A stretch of 64,000 nt of DNA from Hypoxylon rubiginosum (Eukaryota > Ascomycota > Sordariomycetes > Xylariales > Hypoxylaceae). The DNA is taken from the NCBI GenBank assembly GCA_902806565.1, contig CADCXA010000029.1, positions 1,798,001 through 1,862,000 of the forward strand, read 5' to 3'. Every line of letters starts with the position of its first letter. Position 1 is the first letter of the stretch. Positions 12,674 through 24,643 of the stretch are shown piece by piece. The notes beneath the pieces were generated by a model. The model worked only from the letters and a program-made list of their open reading frames with translations. It had not been told where the DNA came from and ran no database searches. Both the position numbers and the translations under genes were made by a program.

Positions 12674-14469
12674 TGGAAGTAGTGAGGTATCAGTTGTTGG
12701 CGGCACTCTTGTGCGGAAGTGTAATATGATTTAAGATTGGTGAAAGGCGTAGAGGCGTTGGTACGGGTGACGACTTGATTTTGAGTTATGGTTATGACTT
12801 TTCTAGTAACAAGTAATACTAGCACAGTTCCTTATCTCATTCTAATACCAGTGCCTCTGCTCCCCAAGTAGAGGTTAGTAGACAGTGGCCGGCGTCTGCG
12901 TTGGAAGCAAGTGCAGACAACTTAATCTAGACAACCTTCGTTAGAATAGGACCACTAATGTCCAACTTTGGGGGCAACGGTATTGTCAAATTTCGCTGAT
13001 ACAGTAGAATAACTAGCATCTGTGTATCTAATTATTAGATAGGTCTACTCACGAGGGTTGTCTCCATCCATTGCTTGATAAACTATGTGTGGTAGCTAGT
13101 CCTCTAGATAGGGGTTCTACCTACTAGCCTACCTAAGATATGGTGAGACATAAGCATAAAGGGCCTTGTTATATATTATATATATATCCTTAACAATGAG
13201 TTTGTGAGCTCCCATGCAAGATCGTCATTACTTGTGCATCTTTCAGTTTGCATCGTGATAACTACATGGTCAGGTATTCTGAAGTTGACCACTAGGACTT
13301 GGCATGACATGATACTCTTGACGATATTTCAATCTATCCCTGATGATGATGGCCCTGGGAATAGTGTAACTTTTGAGATAAGTCATTATTACTTATTCTT
13401 CATCTAGAGAGTCTGTTCAAATTTGTGGTTACCTAATAACTCGAAGTGCTGAAAGCTTCTTGGTCTTATGGTCTCGCACATTTAGCAGAGGCCATTTCGC
13501 ATACAGACATCTCATAGCTTGACGTCTTAAAGGTGATACGATCTTCCGTGCAGACAAACTGAGTATGCCATTAAATGCATGAAGCCTTTCGCGATAGGCA
13601 GCCTGGCAGCCTAGCAGCTTGAAGGTTCGAGAAGAAGAATGTGAGGCGGTGAATTGAAGCGTTTGATGCCAAGCCAAGACAAGATGAGTCTGAGCCTGAG
13701 CCTCAGCTTCAGCCTCAGTGGGGGAATGCCGACCTTCTGCCATAGATGCTCTTTGGGGTTAGCCCTGAGGCACTCAAGTCAGCCTTACTACCTGATAAGG
13801 CAAGTGGAAATGTGAAATACATATGTATTTGCCCCTCCAACCCCTCACCCTCTGGAGGAGAAGCGTGGCCAGGCAGCCAGCAGCCAGGCATCTATCCACG
13901 GTGCAGGCTGCCTGGCTACCAGCCAAACAAGAACGGAGGCTCCATGGGTTTCGCAGGCTTTCTGTTTCACAACGCTTTTCTACCCGCGGACGGATGCACA
14001 CATATGGGAAGACAGCAAGGTCATGAGGTGTATGTGATGATAGGATGATAGGTACGGACAAATACCCGAATGTATAATGTAGGGGACGAACAGATAAAAG
14101 TTAATAAACTCGATAGTTTTAAAATGCAAACAATAATCTATTCAGTGTTCCATTCGGGTATCTTTCTAAATGCATACATATGTACCCTGGTATAGATATA
14201 CTGGTATAGATATATGCAAAAGGTCGTGTAGCTATATCGACAGCCTCATTCTGTCTTGTAACTTTTTTTTCTTGAGGTTGCTGCCTTTTGCCTTTCCAGA
14301 AGGTTGGAGAAACTGCAGGCACCGCGAAGACAAAGCTGGAAGGGTCTGGTCAGGGGAGTCTGGACTTGCATGCCAGCGCCCTGGATGCATTCGTCCAATC
14401 ATCGGTCCACAGTCGTTGCCATGGAGCTGCGGCTCGACCAATCACAGAGCTCCTTCCGCTTTTTAGCAC
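12674..14469. other. Long intergenic region before HSP90
   Basis: About 1.8 kb without a recognisable gene. Notable contents: a Glu/Ala-type imperfect repeat of GAGCCT/CAGCCT units near 13690-13725, GGCAGCC-rich inverted repeats at 13600-13930, and ATATACTGGTATAGATATA repeats near 14190-14215. The right end leads into the HSP90 promoter. Confidence 0.45.
13869..13915. repeat. GGCAGCC inverted repeat
   Basis: CCAGGCAGCC at about 13870 pairs with GGCTGCCTGG at about 13907, giving a potential 10-bp hairpin stem. The same GCAGCCTGGCAGCC-type words recur near 13600. Function unknown; could be a small degenerate transposable-element remnant. Confidence 0.45.
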
Positions 14470-14600
14470 CAGAATTGCCGTAGAATTCGATAGAAACCAA
14501 TGTGTGGGGCCCGGGCAACGGAAAGAGCTGTGAAGAACATTTCTATCGTTGCTTCGTACATGTATTTCTTCTCTTTCCTTTCCCTCAACCTCCTCTTTTT
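14470..14600 (+). promoter_or_regulatory. Possible heat-shock elements upstream of HSP90
   Basis: GAA and TTC units lie at 14472, 14483-14488 (GAATTC) and 14493, roughly 10 bp apart, with another GAA/TTC group near 14532-14545. This resembles a gapped HSF1 site array. Spacing is imperfect, so this is tentative. Confidence 0.3.
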
Positions 14601-14706
14601 TCCGGCATCAACCCAACTTTTCTTCCTTTCTTCAGTGATAAACACACGAGAGATCAACATACTCTCTTGATACCCCCAAACCCCTTGATACACCTCAACA
14701 TCTCTG

Positions 14707-15058
14707 GTAAGTTGTAGCAATCCTCAATCCTCTGCTTCTGCTTCTAGTTCCCCCGCCATCAGCCTTGTCTCTGCTCGCTGCTGTCCGCCGCTCTAGTTTA
14801 CGAGCAATTCCCATTTCCAAACCTTTCCAAGCACCCAAAGTATCAGTATTCGTAATTATCACATACGCACCCATCGGTTTATGTCCGGGGAGCTGTTCCA
14901 TCTACATCACTCTGCGTGTTTCTTCAAGCCTTGCAACAATTTGTGTGCAAACGGTGCTCACCCCGCCATCACACCCCTCCAACCCAACCCAACTCCACTT
15001 GTTCGCTCATAATTCTTGACCGCCAACCGTTGGACGTTCATCCTTGCTAATACTTCAG
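14707..15058 (+). other. Probable 5' UTR intron of HSP90
   Basis: A strong donor GTAAGTTG at 14707 and a GCTAATAC branch followed by CTTCAG ending at 15058 would remove 352 bp from the leader, 35 bp before the HSP90 ATG. Inferred from consensus only. Confidence 0.5.
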
Positions 15059-15093
15059 TCACTCAGAATACCTCATCAACCAATCCAGCCAAG

Positions 15094-17270
15094 ATGTCGT
15101 CGGAGACTTTCGAGTTCCAGGCTGAGATCTCTCAGCTCCTCTCCCTCATCATCAACACCGTCTACTCCAACAAAGAGATCTTCCTACGAGAGTTGGTCTC
15201 CAACGCCTCAGATGCTCTCGACAAGATCCGATATGAGGCCTTGTCCGATCCGAGCAAGCTCGATTCGAACAAGGACCTCCGTATCGACATCATCCCCGAC
15301 AAGGACAACAAGACCTTGACTATCCGCGATACTGGTATCGGAATGACCAAGGCTGTAAGTACACAAAATGAAAAATTTTATTACCAAGGGCAAAATACTA
15401 ACGTAGAATCTAGGATCTTGTCAACAACCTCGGTACCATTGCCCGATCAGGCACCAAGCAATTCATGGAGGCCTTGACCGCCGGTGCCGATGTTTCCATG
15501 ATTGGTCAGTTCGGTGTTGGTTTCTACTCGGCATACCTCGTTGCCGACCGAGTCACTTTCATCTCCAAGCACAACGATGACGAGCAGTACATCTGGGAGT
15601 CGTCTGCCGGTGGTACCTTCAGCGTCAAGCCTGACACCGAGAGCGAGCCTCTTGGTCGCGGTTCTAAGCTGATCCTCCACCTGAAGGATGAGCAGATGGA
15701 GTACCTCAACGAGAGCAAGATCAAGGAGGTCATCAAGAAGCACTCCGAGTTCATCTCGTACCCCATCTACCTCCACGTCAAGAAGGAGACCGAGAAGGAG
15801 GTTCCTGACGAGGAGGCCGAAGAAGTCGCCGAAGAAGTCGAGGAGGGCGAGGACAAGAAGCCCAAGATCGAAGAGGTCGATGACGAGGAGGAGGACAAGG
15901 AGAAGAAGCCGAAGACCAAGAAGGTCAAGGAGACTTCCATTGAGGAGGAAGAGCTCAACAAGCAGAAGCCCATCTGGACTCGCAACCCCCAGGACATCAC
16001 CCAAGAGGAGTATGCCGCTTTCTACAAGTCCCTGTCCAACGACTGGGAGGACCACTTGGGAGTCAAGCACTTCTCTGTTGAGGGCCAGCTTGAGTTCCGT
16101 GCTATCCTGTTTGTGCCTAAGCGCGCTCCCTTCGACCTTTTCGAGACCAAGAAGACGAAGAACAACATCAAGCTTTACGTCCGCCGTGTCTTCATCACCG
16201 ATGACGCCACTGATCTCATCCCCGAGTGGCTTAGCTTCATCAAGGGTGTTGTCGATTCTGAGGATCTGCCTCTGAACCTGTCCCGTGAGACCCTCCAGCA
16301 GAACAAGATCATGAAGGTCATCAAGAAGAACATTGTGAAGAAGGCTCTCGAGCTCTTCACCGAGATCGCCGAGGACAAGGAGCAATTCGATAAGTTCTAC
16401 AGCGCATTCTCCAAGAACCTGAAGCTCGGTATCCACGAGGACTCCCAGAACCGACAGATTCTGGCCAAGCTTCTCCGCTTCAACTCGACTAAGTCTGGTG
16501 ATGAGCAGACTTCTCTTGCCGACTATGTCACCCGCATGGCCGAGCACCAGAAGAACATCTACTATATCACTGGCGAGTCTATCAAGGCCGTCACCAAGTC
16601 TCCTTTCTTGGATGCGCTCAAGGAGAAGAACTTCGAGGTTCTGTTCCTGGTTGACCCTATCGACGAATACGCCATGACTCAGTTGAAGGAGTTCGAGGGC
16701 AAGAAGCTTGTTGATATTACCAAGGACTTCGACCTTGAGGAGACCGAGGAGGAGAAGAAGGCTCGCGAGGTCGAAGAGAAGGAGTTCGAGGATCTTGCCA
16801 AGGCGCTCAAGAACGTCCTCGGCGACAAGGTAGAGAAGGTTGTCGTCTCTCACAAGCTCGTTGGCTCTCCTTGCGCCATCCGAACCGGTCAGTTCGGTTG
16901 GTCTGCTAACATGGAGCGTATCATGAAGGCGCAGGCTCTTCGTGACACGTCCATGAGCAGCTACATGAGCTCGAAGAAGACATTCGAGATCTCGCCCAAA
17001 TCGGCTATTATCAAAGAGCTTAAGAAGAAGGTTGAGGCTGACGGCGAGAACGACAAGACTGTCAAATCTATCGTTCAGCTTCTGTTCGAGACCTCTCTCT
17101 TGGTCTCTGGCTTCACCATCGAGGAGCCTGCTGGTTTCGCCGAGCGCATCCACAAGCTTGTGTCTCTCGGCCTGAATCTGGATGAGCAGCCCGAGGTTGA
17201 GGAGGTCCCTGCTACCGAGGAGACTGCCGCCGTCGAGACGGGTGACAGCGCCATGGAGGAGGTTGACTAA
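15094..17270 (+). CDS. hsp90: Heat shock protein 90
   Basis: Cytosolic ATP-dependent chaperone dimer, predicted 705 aa. Exons 15094-15354 and 15414-17270; the 59-bp intron has a TACTAACG branch and TCTAG acceptor. The N-terminal ATPase domain shows [20 protein letters not shown], the [19 protein letters not shown] motif across the splice and [16 protein letters not shown] Glu/Lys-rich charged linker lies at about residues 220-270. The middle domain has [15 protein letters not shown], including the catalytic-loop arginine. The C-terminus ends in MEEVD, the TPR-cochaperone tail, so this is the cytosolic form rather than an ER or mitochondrial paralogue. Start chosen as the first ATG giving the family N-terminus [12 protein letters not shown]. 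Codon use is strongly biased to C-ending codons, as expected for high expression. The long open frame on the opposite strand is an artefact of this bias. Confidence 0.99.
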
Positions 17271-17888
17271 ATGCATTCACGGATGGGAATGAAACGGGAA
17301 TCGCAAAAGTTCATCGGAGTTTGGATGGTTTTCGGGTTTCTACTTGGGGCGACAACGTCTCTGGCGGGCTTTTTTTCTCTCGGTAATTTGCTCATACCCT
17401 CCCGGCCTCGGGGGCACAGTAGTATCTGGCATAGGTTAGCTATCGCTAGTTAAGTTGTTGCATTCCGGGTCGTTCATGTATTCTACATTCATGTCATGCC
17501 ATTACGAGACGCAGATGGGGCGGGTTAATCCGCCGAAATGAAAGCACTTAATGAAACACTTGATCGTGTCTGAATTCGTTCGTGATTGTATTATCCTAAA
17601 TTTGAACATCCATTGAGTGAACCGCGTATGTTGAATACCGTCCACACTGCTAAAGCACTAAACCATTTCGAACAGGACAGAAACCACTTCGATTTTACCT
17701 ATTACTCTATGTGACAGTCCTCAGGTTTTGCGCTATGACAATTGACGATGAGACTGTAAGGAGACCTGCCCCTTATTTCAGCAGAAAGGCATGTATATCT
17801 GTAACAGGTATTCGGTGATTTTCATCAGAGTATAGTCTGTCTATTTGTACCGGAATGAGAAAAATCTAATGGAAGCTAAAATTTATTT
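17271..17888. other. Convergent 3' intergenic region
   Basis: About 620 bp between HSP90 and the minus-strand mitochondrial-type gene. Presumably both 3' UTRs; no coding signal seen. Confidence 0.45.
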
Positions 17889-19210
17889 TCATATTTCTCT
17901 ATAATCTTCTATATATCCCTGGAGTCTCCAAAGCTTCAACTGCAGGTCCGTCGTCCGTCGTCCGGCAAGCATAAAGAGGCTGCCATCCTTCAGAGCTGCG
18001 GCCTGCCCCTTCACGCGTCCGGCCCGCTCGGGGCCCAGGAGCATGGACATGTTGTGTACGGCTACGCTCGTGGTCATCGCCTCGCCCTGGATATCCTCCT
18101 TCCGGATATCGAACGTGGCAAACGGGCCGGGCCCGTCGCCGGTCTGATTCGGCACAGCACCGCCCTCGTCGGGTTCTCCGAACCAGAGCACGGCGCCCTT
18201 GTGCTTGTACTGCACGTCGGCCCAGCCGTAGCACTTGACGATGTAGTACCGTCCTGCTTCCGAGCAGAGCCCGGACAGGTATAGCAGGTCGTCGACGATG
18301 GCTTGCCGCATCAGGTCCAGGATGTACGTGTCCATGTCCTCGCGCCAGACCACCTTGCCTGCTAGATTTTTCTGCCGGGAATGAGATCCCGTGATCTGCT
18401 TGGGGGCGCTGTCGAAACCTGACTTCTTCACGACGAAGGAAGAAAGTAAATCTTGCCTAGCTAGTACGTAGGCAGCCCGACCATGTAGTCGGCTGCTGTC
18501 TTCTGATGTAGCTACCGTAGAATTTGAGTCTTTCGAGTTGTGTGGCTCGGATTGGGTGTCTTCTACGCTCTCTCTTGCCCCGTCAGAGCTCGCCTCGTCT
18601 GCGGCTGGTGGTATCCCCTTCGCTCCCAACTCTTGAGCTGGAGACGGCCTGTCGGGTATGAGGCTGCTGGGAATCAACCAGGGCGCGTCGGTTTCGGGGT
18701 GGGCGACGAGGTTGAAATCTTGGAGGAAGAAGCTGGGTAGGCGGGTTTTGGTCAGGGCGCACATGCGCACCGGTGTCGCCAGGGCTTTCGCTATACATAT
18801 GTAGGGTATTAGCATCTAAGAAGGGTAGCTATCTCGGCTCGCATTCGTTCCCCCTTACCAAACGCGTTGGCCCGAAGCTGGCGCTCGACCGAGTTCTGGA
18901 GCTTCCCAGGCTTCGCTTTCGGGACCTGGTGCCGGCGCGTGGCCTCCCAGAAGGTAGGGTCCATGACGGGCGACAGCGGCAACGAGCCGACGGCGGTCTC
19001 TACCGTCTTGTTTTCCGGGTTGATCTTGAAGGCATCGTCGCGATCGCTCGACAGCTGTTCGTCAGAGTTCGGCTTGCCTTGTACTGTGCGCGGCCTGGAG
19101 GGACTGCCATACCGATCGGCGAAGCATCGGCGGTTGAAGCACGCCGGCGAGGTTATTCTATGCTGGCTAGGCCTCGCACTTCTCGGCCGCAGCGCCTTAC
19201 ATAGGTTCAT
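17889..19210 (-). CDS. Conserved protein with mitochondrial presequence, function unknown
   Basis: Predicted 417 aa; exons (minus) 19210-18859 and 18790-17889, joined at GCG (Ala) to read NAF-AKALATPVRMCALTKTRLP. The start at 19210 is the only ATG near the frame's beginning and gives an Arg-rich, Ser-containing N-terminus (MNLCKALRPRSARPSQHR) typical of a mitochondrial targeting sequence; acidic residues appear only after about residue 50. Conserved-looking stretches are LPSFFLQDFNLVAHPET, a low-complexity linker rich in Ser, Glu and Asp in the middle, and a C-terminal part with GRYYIVKCYGWADVQYKHKGAVLWFG. I do not recognise a named domain. It is divergent from the mitochondrial ClpP gene, 450 bp away, which is consistent with a mitochondrial role. 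Intact frame. Confidence 0.8.
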
Positions 19211-19660
19211 AACCACATCAAGATAATAATTAACGAGTCGAGTACCAACAGTAAAAGGCAGTAAAGCAAGAGGTGGGAGGGGATTTGACGCCGTTGAGCT
19301 GAAATCTACATGTCTACATGTCAAGATTTAGCGGCGGTATGTCGGCGTGTCGATAAGTACGTACCGGAGCTATGGAGTAATCGAGGGGCATAGCTCCCTT
19401 CTCCAACGGCACTTTTAGCGCTTCCCGCTTCCATTTAGCGGCGAGATCGCTAAACCGTACAGGGACTGCAAGTTCGGATATCGAACACTGGTACTGGTTT
19501 GCAGGCTTGACGAACATCGAACGTAACATTGAACGTAAACCAATTCGAACCAGGTTCATATATTCCAATCCCAACTGGCGAATAACTTGACTACCTCCTC
19601 TTCGCCTACCTTGTTTGGCTCTCTCGCCGGCCAATCCGTTTTACCATACCGTCTCACATC
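19211..19660. promoter_or_regulatory. Bidirectional promoter region between two mitochondrial-type genes
   Basis: The 450-bp gap separates the starts of the minus-strand protein (19210) and ClpP (19661). No open frame with support. Shared control is an inference from layout. Confidence 0.4.
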
Positions 19661-20618
19661 ATGAACTGCCAACGGCCATTATGGCGAGTGGCATCACGAA
19701 AGCTGCCGACCACAGCAACACATAGCGCCCGCCGCTTCTCCCAATTCCCAATGCCAAATGGTCATATGCAACCGCCTCGAGCAGCTGTTCCCTTACCGTA
19801 CATCACAGAAGTAACTGTAAGAGGCCAATGTTCTCGCACGAGACCTAGACCCGATAGCTGACGGAATAGACTGGCGGTTGGAGAACATGTTCGTAGTCCT
19901 CGAACTTGTAGAGGCTTTGGGATCGCGGGCAACCTTTGCTAACTCAATTGCACAGACGATATCTTTTCTAAGCTATTACAAGTATGTCGGAACCTTACCA
20001 TTTTCTTACCGTCGCCCATTGTCCTCTACTAACCTAAATCGTGGCTAGGAACGAATAATATGTCTCAACGGGCCTATAGACGATACGGTGTCGGCTTCGA
20101 TCGTTGCGCAGCTACTCTGGCTGGAGTCCGACAACCCAGAAAAAGCTATCACAATGTACATTGACTCCCCCGGAGGCTCCGTTACGGCCGGGCTGTCCAT
20201 CTACGATACGATGAGTTATATCCGTTCGCCGGTGTCCACGGTGTGTTTAGGCCAGGCGGCATCCATGGGCTCGCTGCTGCTTACGGGGGGTGAAAAGGGA
20301 AAACGATTTGCCTTGCCGCATAGCAGTATCATGATTCATCAGCCCCTGGGCGGTACGCAGGGTCCTGCAAGCGACATTCTGATTTATGCGAACCAGATAC
20401 AGAGGACTCGCGAGCAGGTCAACGAGATCTACCGAAAGCACTTGAACGCGGCGTTTGACCACGAGAAATATAACCTGAAAGACGTGGAGGACATGATGGA
20501 GCGTGACAAGTACTTGACGGCCCAAGAGGCCAAGGACATGGGTATCGTAGACGAGATTCTGACGAGGAGAGACAGCAAGAAACCCGAAAAGGAGGAAACC
20601 AATAGCGGTAGCACATAA
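19661..20618 (+). CDS. clpP: Mitochondrial ATP-dependent Clp protease proteolytic subunit
   Basis: Serine protease that forms the ClpP barrel in the mitochondrial matrix; predicted 256 aa. Four exons: 19661-19816, 19870-19888, 19956-19981, 20049-20618. Exons 2 and 3 are only 19 and 26 nt. They are needed to restore the conserved block [34 protein letters not shown], and each has a normal donor and acceptor (intron 3 has a TACTAACC branch). The N-terminal 40 residues are basic and hydroxylated, as in a presequence. Catalytic residues seen: Ser in [11 protein letters not shown], His in [11 protein letters not shown], Asp in the [20 protein letters not shown] region (the last needs alignment to fix). 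The C-terminal tail is charged and Lys/Glu-rich. A gene finder that ignores tiny exons would start the protein wrongly at 20088. Confidence 0.95.
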
Positions 20619-22862
20619 GAACGAAGAATGCTATTGGACCAGGGATACTTAATATGTTCCTGCTGTATACAATTTGATAATTGATTCCAGCCACTTGGTA
20701 CTAGTGTACGAGAGCGAAATTTATGTGGAAGCTAAGAAGCGCCCCGGGTTTCTTCGACGTCTCGGCAATTCTAAGAGATGCAGGAGATAGTGGCATCCAG
20801 GCATCTCAGCATCTATGCCGAATCGAACCAGCAAGAGACGAGACTGAGAAGATGATCGGCGCAAGCAATTATCTAAGCGGGCTCGCAGAAACTCGAGGCT
20901 CCACGTGCATACCACCTTACGGATCCCTCCGTACGTGTACAGCCGCGTTCATACAGTGGCAGAGTGGACGGGCAGGACGGGACCGAAAAGGGGGGCAGAT
21001 CCAATGTGATGCTAAAAATTGCAGCAAAGTAGTATCTGTGTCCGTACCTGGTTTTCGTAATGACAGACCACGTGGCCCACATATCACATTTCTGTAGTGC
21101 TTCACACCTTTTGGCTCCCTCCGTCGAATGAGAACTGGAAAATAATCCACTACATCCGTATATATTAGGGGGTGGGAAGCTGACAGACCGACATGGAAGC
21201 CCGGTGTGCTGGGTTTGCTGATGCAGCTAAGACATTCCGATGCTCGTGGCGGCAAGCCCTTCTGTAATATTGTCGCTTGCTCGTGCGTCTCTGCTGCTTT
21301 TTTAATGCCGGGGGAGGTCGGCAAATGACAATTGGTCTAAATACGGGCGCGGCATTCTATCCATTTAGCTTCTCGCAAGCAGGCAAGCGGGCAAGCGTGC
21401 GGGTGTGGCTTGAGAGCTAAATGATAGGGCGGGCAGAGAAGAGGGAGAGATATGATTCTATCTACCTAGTAAAATGATTTGTCAAGTTCTGTCGGCGGGC
21501 TATCACAGGGTGGAGAAGAGTCCGAGAGGAGAACTAAGAGAGAACTAAGAGAAAACTTCGCAAGGGAGCCGAGAGTACTAAAACCGAACGCCAACGCTGA
21601 TTGATCGTTGATCACTGATCAATTATCAGTTGCAGGTTGCGTGAAGCAAGGGGCATGCACGGCAAGGCAGAAAAAGAGTGTTTCAATATCACGATAGTGG
21701 GGATCATAGGATATGGGATGGGATATGGGATATGGGGACTAGGACTTGTCCCCGTCCGTGTGTGTCCCCGTCATCATCCCATCTGCCCATCTCGCCATCT
21801 TCCCCCTCCAGTTTCTCCTTTTTCCCTTATGTTACCAGCGGCTTTCTCCCCTTGTCCCCTTGCCCTCTTGTCCCCCTCGTCTGTACAATATCTCCTATCT
21901 CCTTGTAGAGCCAGCCCTAGTAAGGCGGGTTAGGCGACTTGGCCTAGTGTTCACGCCGATATCATTCACCCTTACCAATCCACTTTTGTCTCTCCTCGGT
22001 CCTGCTATGCCCATGCCCACCATTCCAATCCATTGCCGGCAGCGGTTCGAAGGCTAAGAAAAACCCATCCTGTCACTACATACTATGGTAACTGTACGCT
22101 ACGGTCGAATTAAGACGAAAAAGACGTGCGAAGCAACCTCACTCCACCGACTTATGCTGTATTAAGCCATCAGTTGCCCTCCTCTTACACTCCACATGGG
22201 AATCCATGGGGATCCAGGACGATAAATTACCACAGTATACGTTACCTATGCAGCCTACGTCAATGCAAGGCATCGGTTCGCATCCAATCTGTCCGAATCG
22301 CTGGAGTTACCAAACTGCTGTTTCTTACCTTATGTACCTCCTACTATACCTACCTGGTACTTAGCCTTAGGAGGTACATACATACACATTAAATAATACT
22401 AGAGTCGCCCCTATACAATATTGCCCCCTCCTTTACGTCCTCCCCCCCTTGGTACGTTACTCGCTAGGTCTTTGAGGGTTTCTACCACCTTCGTTACTGT
22501 TGATGGCGCTATCCATTTCTTTCATCGTCCGCACTTACTGTCATCGTCCTTGTTCGGCCCATCCCTAGGACTACTCATTCGCCGTAACCCGCTTGTATGC
22601 TGTAGACATCCTCTTCTTTTTCTTTCATCGGCATCATTGTCTACAGTAGCTTCGCATAATCTTACTCTAGCTTCATCTCCAGTTCTCTTCCCGCTAGCCC
22701 TCGGGAACACCCTCATCTACCAACTCTCCCAAACGAAGGACATCCTTGTTGCGCGAGCTACTAACCAGATCGACAACCCGCCCGCACTCGACACCTTAGC
22801 TCCCTATTGAGCCTCTCGTTGTTTTTAATATCTACCTATCTAAGGTAAAATACAGAGACAAG
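20619..22862. other. Long intergenic region upstream of the Clr5 gene
   Basis: About 2.2 kb with no supported gene. Contains GGGATATGGGATAT tandem-like repeats at 21710-21740, GATC-containing palindromic words near 21600-21630 and pyrimidine-rich tracts at 21770-21900 and 22420-22640. The pyrimidine tracts suggest a long promoter or 5' leader for the regulator gene. Confidence 0.4.
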
Positions 22863-24643
22863 ATGCATAGCGACTTCACTTTCTCCGTCAATAATTACAT
22901 ACCTGAACCTAATGCCAAAATGTTGCTTCCTTACCGGGCCTCCGTCACGACTCCGGTCACGCAGACCTTCTCGCCTGAGCTCTCCCCTCCTGCCAGCGAC
23001 TCTAACTCTAGCCCCAGTGAATCGGGCAGCGTCTCAAAGCACGAGAATGACCCCGTCAAGCCGACGGCGATCCACATGCAGACTGTCTTCTCGTCGCAAA
23101 CTGGAGAAGCGCATCCTTCGCAGCAGCACTCGGCACAAGTATGGGAAACTCACAAAACCGAGATTCGGCGATTATATCTGGAGGAGAATAGACCCCTGAA
23201 GGAGGTCATGGCCATCATGCGACAGAAGGGCTTTAGAGCGACGTAAGTCATTCAGACCGTCACATTTTATAGATCCAGCTCGCTAACGACACCGGCAGTG
23301 TGCGCATGTACAAATCGCGCTTTGACAAGTGGGGGTTCAGCAAGAACAATAGCAAGAAGGACGTCATCGCGATGCTTCAGGTTCAACGTCAACGAAACGC
23401 CGTCGGCAAGCGCACCGCCTTTCATCGCAACGGAAAGGAGGTCGCTATCGATGCTTACCTCAAACGAAAGGGTATCTCGCAATACGATCTAGTAGAGCCC
23501 GGTTTGGCCGAGAACCTACCCGAGAACCTACGGTGTCTCACGCCGCCCCCCGAGAGTCCCAAGACGTTACAAGCTCCAGGCAGTCTGTCGATACAGGAAC
23601 TCGTCTTGCAATGCGCGAGGGATTTGGCTTGGAATTGGTACTGTCCGCCCGATACCCCCTTGGTCGCTTGCGCCGCCCATTATCGCGGTGACGAATTACG
23701 CTGCGCCATCACAGATATTACCAATGCCGACTGGCTATTCTCGGTTGGCCAGTTCGAAAGAGGGGGGGCAATGTGTGAACAGGGCTTTCAGTCTCTTCAC
23801 TTGATGTTCCAAAAGCCGTCGATTTATGGACTCGTGCATTTACTAATCACCGTCCTCGACGCTTCCAACAAGGGAATCGTTAAGGAGATTTGGAGATATC
23901 TCGCAGCATATTCCGCCACCATCCGAGTCGAGGGGCCTTTAGCTCGACTCTTCCAAGGCATCTGGAAATTCCTTAGTACTCACGACTACGAGGAGTACTG
24001 GGATTTTATATTTGAGTGCACCGAAAAATTACTCGTCATCGAAGAGCAACACTCGGGTCTCCCGGCAGACACGTTAGCAAGGCTGTATCCGCTGTTATTC
24101 ATCCCGCGAGCCTACCAATACAAAACACAGCCGTATCGTCGCCTACAGAGCCGTTGCGACTTCGCGCGGCTCATTCAAGGCCCCATGCCAACGGCGGTAG
24201 AGGAGCTAACCGTTTTCCAAGCAACGGAGCTGCTGATTCTCGGAAACCAGACCATGTGGCAAGGCGAGCGCGTTTTCGAACTCGCCAATACGGTGCTCGA
24301 AAATACCAAGGGCATCGCGTACAATACGGACTTCTTCGTCTATATCGCGCTGACCTCACTGGCCCATTACCACAGGAACCAATTCTTGGTAACCGACGAT
24401 CCCATCGCCAAAGCATCAAACCACCAGCTGTCGGTACATTACCTCGAAACGATAGTCTCGGTGATGGAGGGCCAATGGGACCCCGATATGGGATACATGC
24501 TCGGCGAATTAGAGCGGCTCGAGCATTGGTATAGGGAAGCGGGCGACACCGCCCAAGCGGACGCTGCTCACGTACGGTGGCAAAACGCCCTGGAAGCGAT
24601 ACCGAAAGATTTCGTTAGAGGGAAAAAGGGTATATTACACTAA
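22863..24643 (+). CDS. Clr5-domain protein, putative transcriptional regulator
   Basis: Predicted 574 aa. Exons 22863-23242 and 23299-24643; the junction falls inside the Clr5 domain and restores GFRAT-VRMYKSRFDKWGF. The Clr5 domain (about residues 92-148) is recognised from WETHKTEIRRLYLEENRPLKEVMAIMRQKGF and the following KSRFDKWG segment. The N-terminal 90 residues are Ser/Pro-rich and look disordered. The C-terminal 400 residues are mostly helical by eye (QELVLQCARDLAWNW, YGLVHLLITVLDASNKG) and may form a TPR-like scaffold; no catalytic motif is seen. Family knowledge: Clr5 of fission yeast acts in gene silencing, and fungi carry many uncharacterised paralogues, so the target is unknown. 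Intact; strong splice sites. Confidence 0.88.

Noticed and set aside
15447..17276. 609-codon open frame antisense to HSP90
   Set aside because: It mirrors the HSP90 coding sequence; the Leu-rich translation is an artefact of strong codon bias.
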